Program-made: the position numbers and the translations under genes | Part shown: positions 59,104-64,000 of the stretch, piece by piece | Layout: the number at the start of each line of letters is the position of its first letter | How positions within the stretch are numbered: the first letter of the stretch is position 1 | Notes under the pieces: model-generated | The model's input: the letters and a program-made list of their open reading frames with translations, nothing else | What the model was told of the DNA's origin: nothing | The model's database searches: none | Assembly: GCF_012641405.1 (NCBI RefSeq) | Contig: NZ_JABAII010000013.1 | Coordinates: 1-64,000, forward strand | From: Rhizobium sp. P40RR-XXII | GTDB lineage: Bacteria; Pseudomonadota; Alphaproteobacteria; Rhizobiales; Rhizobiaceae | Length of the DNA stretch: 64,000 nucleotides | Reading direction: 5' to 3'

Positions 59104-59117
59104 ATAAGGAGCCGGTC

Positions 59118-60089
59118 ATGAATCTTCCCGTATCCGCATCCTCCCTTTACGATCGCGTCAGCCGCGTCATCCCCAAAGCCGAATGGCTGACGTTCCAGGA
59201 TGATGTCGAGGCAATCCTCGAATTGAAGCGACGACACAACGCCGTCATTCTCGCGCATAACTACCAGACGCCGGAAATCTTTCATGGCGTTGCCGATATC
59301 GTCGGCGACAGCCTCGCGCTTGCCCGCAAGGCCGTGGACGTCGATGCCGACATCATCGTCCTTGCCGGCGTGCATTTCATGGCCGAGACCGCCAAGCTGC
59401 TGAACCCGGAAAAGACGGTTCTGATCCCCGACATGGAAGCCGGCTGCTCGCTGGCGGAATCGATCACGCCCGAGGATATCGCTCTGCTGCGCCAGGCTCA
59501 TCCGGGCGTCCCCGTCGTCACCTATGTCAATACGTCGGCGGCCGTGAAGGCTGCTTCCGATATCTGCTGCACCTCGGGCAATGCCCGGCAGGTGGTGGAA
59601 TCGCTCGGCGTGCCGAAGGTGCTGATGCTTCCGGATGAGTATTTGGCGCGCAACGTGGCGCGCGAGACCAATGTCGAGCTTATCGCCTGGCATGGGCACT
59701 GCGAGGTCCATGAACTTTTCACGGCAGACGATATCCGGCAGCTGCGCGAGAATTATCCCGGCGTGACGGTACTTGCGCACCCGGAATGCCCGCCCGACGT
59801 CGTGGCGGCGGCTGACTTCGCCGGCTCGACCGCCGTGATGTCCGATTACGTCGGCAAGAAGCGTCCGTCGCGCGTCGTGCTTCTGACCGAATGTTCGATG
59901 AGCGACAATGTCGCCGTGCACCACCCCGACGTCGAGTTCATCCGGCCCTGCAATCTCTGCCCGCACATGAAGCGCATCACGCTCGGCAATATCCGCAAGG
60001 CGTTGGAAGAGGGGCGGCATGAGGTGACGGTCGACCCTGCAATTGCCGCAGACGCCCGTCGGGCAGTGGAAAGGATGCTGGCGATATGA
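59118..60089 (+). CDS. nadA: Quinolinate synthase
   Basis: A 323-aa cytoplasmic [4Fe-4S] enzyme that condenses iminoaspartate with dihydroxyacetone phosphate to quinolinate. The three cluster cysteines are in MEAGCSL (Cys110), HPECPPD and NLCPHMK. Substrate-site sequences [12 protein letters not shown] and [10 protein letters not shown] are present. The ATG follows AAGGAG at 59106-59111. Its stop overlaps nadB in ATGA. Confidence 0.95.
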   Translation: MNLPVSASSLYDRVSRVIPKAEWLTFQDDVEAILELKRRHNAVILAHNYQTPEIFHGVADIVGDSLALARKAVDVDADIIVLAGVHFMAETAKLLNPEKTVLIPDMEAGCSLAESITPEDIALLRQAHPGVPVVTYVNTSAAVKAASDICCTSGNARQVVESLGVPKVLMLPDEYLARNVARETNVELIAWHGHCEVHELFTADDIRQLRENYPGVTVLAHPECPPDVVAAADFAGSTAVMSDYVGKKRPSRVVLLTECSMSDNVAVHHPDVEFIRPCNLCPHMKRITLGNIRKALEEGRHEVTVDPAIAADARRAVERMLAI

Positions 60090-61627
60090 GCGAGATCCTC
60101 GAAGAACTGAGTGGCCGCATCGTCATCGTCGGCAGCGGCCTTGCCGGCTTGATGACCGCCCTGACGCTGGCGCCCGAACCCACCGTGATCGTCACTCGCG
60201 CCCTGATCGGTGCGGAAACCTCGAGCGCCTGGGCGCAGGGCGGCATCGCCGCCAGTATCGGCAAGGGTGATAGCGCCGCCCTGCATCTCGCCGATACGCT
60301 TGCCGCAGGCGACGGGCTCTGCGACGCGAAGGTGGCGGCAAGGATTGTTGCGGAAGCTCCAGTCGCAATCGCCGCCCTGGAGCGGGCAGGCGTCGAGTTC
60401 GATCGCGATGATGCCGGAGAATTGTCGTTTGGCCTTGAAGCCGCGCATTCGCTTCGGCGCATCGTCCATTCCAAGGGTGACGGCTCGGGCGCTGCCATTG
60501 TCCGCGCGCTTGCCGAAGCGGTCGGCCGCACGCCGTCGATCACCGTGCTGGAGGGCTATCAGGCACAGCGGCTCTTGCTGGATGGGGATCGCGTCACCGG
60601 GCTTCTGTGCCTGACCGAGAAGGGCAGCGTTGCCTTGCCGTCCTCCCGCGTCGTTCTCGCCACGGGCGGTGTCGGTGGCCTGTTCGATGCGACGACCAAC
60701 CCGGTCGGCAATTTCGGGCAAGGCATTGCGCTTGCGGCAAGGGCCGGGGCACGGCTTGCCGATATGGAATTCGTGCAATTCCATCCGACCGCGCTCGCCA
60801 GCCGCCGCCGTCCCCTGGCGCTCGTCAGCGAAGCGGTTCGCGGCGAAGGCGCGCTTCTCGTCAACGAAAGCGGCGTGCGCTTCATGGCCGGGGTAGACGG
60901 TGCCGAGCTCGCGCCGCGCGATGTGGTCGCCCGCGCCATCAGCGCGGAAATCGCTCGTGGCGGCCGGGTTTTCCTCGATGCGCGACAGGCGCTCGGCCGC
61001 CGTTTCGCCGCGCGCTTTCCGGTTATCGAAGCCCTTTGCCACGAGGCCGGCGTCGATCCGGCGAGCGATCTCATTCCGGTGCGTCCGGCCGTTCACTATC
61101 ACATGGGCGGCGTGGCGACCGACGAGAATGGCCGCAGCTCAGTTTCCGGCCTATGGGTCGTGGGCGAGGCGGCCTCCACCGGTCTGCACGGCGCCAACCG
61201 CCTTGCCAGCAACTCCCTGCTGGAGGCAGCGGTCATGGGCATGCGGGCGGCGCACGATATTGCCGGCACGGATGCAGGCCCCACGGGATTGCCGAACCAT
61301 TTTCCCGAGACTTTCGCGCCAGACCTGACGCTCATCCGGCCGATCGTGTCGCGGCATCTCGGCGTGCTGCGCAATGCCGGCGCCATCCACGGCGCGATCG
61401 CAGCACTCCTGCCGCTTTGCGAGAGCGAGAGCCCGGCGACCGACCCGGCGCTGGTGGCACTGCTGATTGCCGTCTTCGCAAGTCTCAGGATGGAATCGCG
61501 CGGCGCCCATGCCCGCACGGATTTTCCGCTGAAGCTACAGCATGCGCAGCGCCGCATGATGCATCTCACCGATGCCCTGGATATCGCCAGGTCCGTCGTC
61601 CCCTATTCCATGGCAAGGAGTGCCTGA
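60086..61627 (+). CDS. nadB: L-aspartate oxidase
   Basis: A 513-aa flavoenzyme that oxidises L-aspartate to iminoaspartate for NadA. The FAD-binding motif is [13 protein letters not shown] near residue 13, followed by [12 protein letters not shown]. The succinate-dehydrogenase-like active-site part is intact ([54 protein letters not shown]). Translation is coupled with nadA through a 4-base overlap. Confidence 0.95.
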   Translation: MSEILEELSGRIVIVGSGLAGLMTALTLAPEPTVIVTRALIGAETSSAWAQGGIAASIGKGDSAALHLADTLAAGDGLCDAKVAARIVAEAPVAIAALERAGVEFDRDDAGELSFGLEAAHSLRRIVHSKGDGSGAAIVRALAEAVGRTPSITVLEGYQAQRLLLDGDRVTGLLCLTEKGSVALPSSRVVLATGGVGGLFDATTNPVGNFGQGIALAARAGARLADMEFVQFHPTALASRRRPLALVSEAVRGEGALLVNESGVRFMAGVDGAELAPRDVVARAISAEIARGGRVFLDARQALGRRFAARFPVIEALCHEAGVDPASDLIPVRPAVHYHMGGVATDENGRSSVSGLWVVGEAASTGLHGANRLASNSLLEAAVMGMRAAHDIAGTDAGPTGLPNHFPETFAPDLTLIRPIVSRHLGVLRNAGAIHGAIAALLPLCESESPATDPALVALLIAVFASLRMESRGAHARTDFPLKLQHAQRRMMHLTDALDIARSVVPYSMARSA

Positions 61628-61628
61628 C

Positions 61629-62486
61629 ATGACGCTTGCTCCCCTCCCGCGCCTGATCGTCGAGCCGCTGGTGCGCAATGCGCTGGTCGAAGATCTCGGT
61701 CTTGCCGGTGACGTGACATCCACGGCCGTCATCCCGGCGGAACATCGCTCCCGCGTCGCGATGGTGACCCGCCAGGCGGGCGTCGTCGCAGGTCTCGATG
61801 CGTCCGAACTCGCTTTCCAACTGGTGGACCCAGCCATTGTCATGACCCGTCATGTGCCCGATGGCACGAAGGTTGGAGCGGGCGACATCATTGCAACGAT
61901 CGAGGGGCCATCGCGCGGTTTACTAACGGCGGAGCGCACCGCGCTGAATTTCCTCGGCCATCTCTCGGGCATTGCCTCCTTGACCGGCAGTATCGTCGAG
62001 GCGATCGCCGGCACGAAGGCATCGATCGTCTGCACCCGCAAGACGACGCCAGGTCTTAGGGCTCTGGAGAAATATGCCGTGCGGGCCGGCGGCGGCATGA
62101 ACCATCGCTTCGCGCTCTATGACGCGGTGCTGATCAAGGACAACCACGTCGCCATTGCCGGCGGCATCACTGAAGCCATCCGCCGCGCCAAGACGGGCGT
62201 GGGCCACATGGTCAAGATCGAGGTCGAGGTGGATACGCTGGCGCAGCTTCGTGAAGCCATGCAGGAGGGGGTCGACGCGGTGCTGCTCGACAACATGACA
62301 CCGGATCAACTGCGCGAGGCGGTCGATATCGTCGGTGGCCGGGCCATTACCGAAGCGTCGGGCCGCATCACGCCGGCAACGGCTGCCGCAATCGCCGCAT
62401 CCGGCGTCGATCTCATCTCCGTCGGCTGGCTGACGCATAGCGCACCAACGCTCGATATCGGGCTGGATTGGAAGGCGGCGGTCTGA
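61629..62486 (+). CDS. nadC: Nicotinate-nucleotide pyrophosphorylase (carboxylating)
   Basis: A 285-aa quinolinate phosphoribosyltransferase that makes nicotinate mononucleotide from quinolinate and PRPP. The family motif TRKTTPGLRALEKYAV is at about residue 138, with the Arg/Lys substrate contacts, and KIEVEVDTLAQLREA and VLLDNMTPDQLREAV follow. The ATG starts 2 bases after the nadB stop. It is the last gene of the nadABC operon, followed by a hairpin. Confidence 0.95.
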   Translation: MTLAPLPRLIVEPLVRNALVEDLGLAGDVTSTAVIPAEHRSRVAMVTRQAGVVAGLDASELAFQLVDPAIVMTRHVPDGTKVGAGDIIATIEGPSRGLLTAERTALNFLGHLSGIASLTGSIVEAIAGTKASIVCTRKTTPGLRALEKYAVRAGGGMNHRFALYDAVLIKDNHVAIAGGITEAIRRAKTGVGHMVKIEVEVDTLAQLREAMQEGVDAVLLDNMTPDQLREAVDIVGGRAITEASGRITPATAAAIAASGVDLISVGWLTHSAPTLDIGLDWKAAV

Positions 62487-62514
62487 GGCAGGACGAGATA
62501 CCACATTTTGGACG

Positions 62515-62537
62515 GCCGGGAACGCAAGGTTACCGGC
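62515..62537. terminator. Hairpin terminator between nadC and vapC
   Basis: GCCGG/CCGGC with an inner AAC/GTT pairing around a GCAAG loop, 28 bases after the nadC stop and 15 bases after the convergent vapC stop. TTCTGGTT follows on the plus strand. Confidence 0.45.
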
Positions 62538-62551
62538 TTCTGGTTGGTCAT

Positions 62552-62965
62552 TTACCTCGTCAATGCGGATTGCACATCGGTCAACGCAAAATCATCTCCG
62601 ACATACAGCAGAGGCGCTGAATGTTGTTTGGCAAGGGCATAGGCAAAGCAATCACCGAAATTCAGGCCGCCTCGCGTACCGAAACCCTTGCCGTATTCCA
62701 CACGAGCCTTCATCGCGGCTCGCGCGAGATTGTCGTCTATCGAGGCAATCTCGATGCGGAACTCGGCCAAAAACTCGTCCAGATCGGCAATTGCTTCGCG
62801 CCGGTTTCCCTCTTTGATCCTGCTCGTCATGACCGTGCCGGCCTCGACGTAATTCACAGCCGATATGAGACGAAGACTATCGGTCTGAAGAGCCATCATG
62901 CAGTCGGAAGCTTCTGCCTCCTCGAACATGATCGCAATGATGGCAGACGCATCAACGATCATCAT
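62552..62965 (-). CDS. vapC: VapC-type toxin, PIN-domain ribonuclease
   Basis: A 137-aa PIN-domain protein, the ribonuclease toxin of a type II toxin-antitoxin pair. The acidic metal-binding residues are Asp5 (MMIVDAS), Glu41 (NYVEAGT), Asp105 ([11 protein letters not shown]) and Asp124/125 (VGDDFALTD). Its ATG overlaps the vapB stop (ATGA); a second ATG follows at once. Translation is thus coupled to the antitoxin. Confidence 0.9.
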   Translation of the reverse strand: MMIVDASAIIAIMFEEAEASDCMMALQTDSLRLISAVNYVEAGTVMTSRIKEGNRREAIADLDEFLAEFRIEIASIDDNLARAAMKARVEYGKGFGTRGGLNFGDCFAYALAKQHSAPLLYVGDDFALTDVQSALTR

Positions 62966-63234
62966 CGGGGGAAATCGAGTTCTTCAGCTGTATCGCCGAC
63001 CGCTTCATCCCATTCCTGTTTCGTGACGGCGCGGCGATCGTAGCGGCTGGCGCGCCCACGCACGAAAGCCTTCATGCGGGCAACATAGTCGCCATGCGCC
63101 TCCTGCTCGGCACGCAGCCGTTCCAGCCGCTCGCGCATGGCCTGGGTGATGGCGTCGGTCATGGTCTCGCCGGTCAGGCGGGACAGCTCCCGCGCCAGCC
63201 GATCCGCTTCTTCGGTCTTGATGCTCAATGCCAT
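62962..63234 (-). CDS. vapB: VapB-type antitoxin
   Basis: A 90-aa protein of the VapB family. The N-terminal ribbon/helix part ([33 protein letters not shown]) binds DNA, and the C-terminal acidic-aromatic tail ([19 protein letters not shown]) would wrap the toxin. The start at 63234 is 6 bases after AAAGAG; an ATG 6 bases earlier has no gap. A 19-bp inverted repeat lies directly upstream. Confidence 0.87.
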   Translation of the reverse strand: MALSIKTEEADRLARELSRLTGETMTDAITQAMRERLERLRAEQEAHGDYVARMKAFVRGRASRYDRRAVTKQEWDEAVGDTAEELDFPR

Positions 63235-63245
63235 CGCCATCTCTT

Positions 63246-63264
63246 TCTAGATAACTGATCTAGA
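63246..63264. promoter_or_regulatory. VapBC operator
   Basis: TCTAGAT-AACTG-ATCTAGA is a perfect 7-bp inverted repeat with a 5-base spacer, 12-30 bp upstream of the vapB start. It is placed for autorepression by the VapBC complex. Confidence 0.65.
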
Positions 63265-63380
63265 TAGCATGCATACGTCGCTTCTTCAATGGAAAAGGGT
63301 CACGATCAAGTTGAGCCTGGTTAATACGTAACCTAAATCGACTCTTTGACCTCTGATGCGACCTGCTCGCTGCTCAGCTT

Positions 63381-64000
63381 TCACACCACGACCGGCACCT
63401 GCGCGCCGTCCATGCTGATCACGACGCCGGTGACGTAGCTCGCCTTGGCCGAGCTCAGGAACGCAACGACATTGGCGATGTCGGCTGGATCGGCCATGTG
63501 GCCGATCGGGATACGCTGCAGGGCATCGGCGAGCGCCTCCTTCTCGGTCGAGCCGGAAGCCTTCGCCGCCGCCTTGAGGCCTTCGGCGACGCGATCGGTT
63601 TCCGTCAAGCCGGGATTGAGGCCGACGACGCGCACACCTCGGCCGGCATAGGCATTGGCAAGCCCGACGCTTGCAAGCATGAGGGCGGCATTAGCCGAGC
63701 CGCCCGCCACGTGGACGGGCGAGGCGATCTTGCCGCCGTTGCCGATAATATTGATGACCGCACCCGAGCCGCGTGAGCCCATGCGCTTGATCACGGGATC
63801 GATCACGTTGACGTAGGAAAAGTACTTCGCATCCATCGCAGCCCGCCAGATGGCGGGGGTCAATTCATCGGCCGGCGTGCGCGCCGCGGCACCTGCGCTG
63901 TTGACGAGGATATCGATCGGGCCGACGTCGGCCTCGACCTTATTTACCACGGCAAGTGCCTGCTCGTCGGAGATCAGATCGGCGGCATAGCCATGCGCGC
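63381..64000 (-). CDS. Short-chain dehydrogenase/reductase family protein, incomplete, atypical active site
   Basis: The C-terminal 206 codons are in the window; the start and the TGxxxGxG cofactor motif lie beyond the right edge. The SDR fold is clear: DILVNSAGAA (NNAG motif), INIIGNGGKIASPV, GVRVVGLNPGLTETDR and VTGVVISMDGAQ at the end. The catalytic YxxxK motif is missing: the usual P...YSASKAAL is PVHVAGGSANAAL, with Gly for Tyr and Asn for Lys, and the Ser of the S...Y pair is Gly. It may be a pseudoenzyme or work on a different chemistry. Confidence 0.82.
   Translation of the reverse strand, partial: AHGYAADLISDEQALAVVNKVEADVGPIDILVNSAGAAARTPADELTPAIWRAAMDAKYFSYVNVIDPVIKRMGSRGSGAVINIIGNGGKIASPVHVAGGSANAALMLASVGLANAYAGRGVRVVGLNPGLTETDRVAEGLKAAAKASGSTEKEALADALQRIPIGHMADPADIANVVAFLSSAKASYVTGVVISMDGAQVPVVV

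Noticed and set aside
1-64000. CRISPR arrays, tRNA or rRNA genes, and prophage genes
   Set aside because: No regularly spaced repeats, no tRNA-like cloverleaf or rRNA sequence, and no phage structural genes were recognised on either strand.

Overview
The window is about 60% G+C chromosomal DNA from an alphaproteobacterium of the Rhizobiales, most likely Rhizobium or a close relative. This rests on gene content: a PrsD/PrsE secretion pair next to an ExsH-like RTX glycanase, a NadQ-type regulator in front of nadABC, a nasTS-nrtABC-nirBD-nasA nitrate operon with a sigma-54 promoter, an iron-responsive operator of the RirA type, and many AraC, LysR and FCD-GntR regulators. No rRNA, tRNA or CRISPR array was seen. 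The only mobile-element sequence is the C-terminal end of an IS5-type transposase at the left edge.

Layout. 1-4.4 kb: IS5 end, GntR regulator, DHA2 drug-efflux pump, a 46-aa membrane peptide, xylitol/polyol dehydrogenase. 4.5-13.5 kb: Kef-type antiporter with a cyclic-nucleotide-binding tail, formamidase-like enzyme, divergent GlxA regulator and isonitrile-hydratase-like protein, two alpha/beta hydrolases (one with a Tat-type leader), small exported proteins, ZntB. 13.6-24.5 kb: nitrate assimilation on the minus strand, read nasT, nasS, then nrtA-nrtB-nrtC-nirB-nirD-nasA. 24.5-31.9 kb: a hydroxamate siderophore cluster on the minus strand (AraC, TonB receptor, FhuD, fused FhuB, DUF2218-SIP reductase) without an ATPase gene. 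32-40 kb: htpG, a second SIP reductase, prsD-prsE and the exsH-like glycanase. 40-51 kb: LysR/dioxygenase/DoxX/quinone reductase, a flavin reductase, 1-Cys peroxiredoxin, LysR and two convergent aldo/keto reductases, recX and a DUF922 exported protein. 51-57 kb: a catabolic unit of NitT/TauT-type ABC transporter, IlvD/Edd sugar-acid dehydratase and RraA-like protein, with a divergent GntR regulator. 57-64 kb: a lower-G+C SUKH gene, nadQ, nadABC, vapBC and an incomplete SDR gene.

How the parts work together. Nitrate is imported by NrtABC, reduced by NasA and NirBD, and transcription is probably set twice: by NtrC/sigma-54 at initiation and by NasT read-through of the nrtA leader, whose 5-prime hairpin has an ANTAR-type hexaloop. 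Iron siderophores enter through the TonB receptor and FhuD/FhuB and are probably reduced by the SIP flavoprotein. NAD synthesis from aspartate (NadA, NadB, NadC) is probably repressed by NadQ at two matching inverted repeats in front of nadA. The 51-57 kb unit looks like uptake and dehydration of an acidic substrate that the sequence does not identify.

I saw no clearly unprecedented multi-gene system. The strongest leads for something new are the leader RNA of the nitrate operon, the paired operators in front of the Tat-type haloperoxidase, the ABC/IlvD/RraA unit, and the SDR that lacks its catalytic Tyr and Lys.
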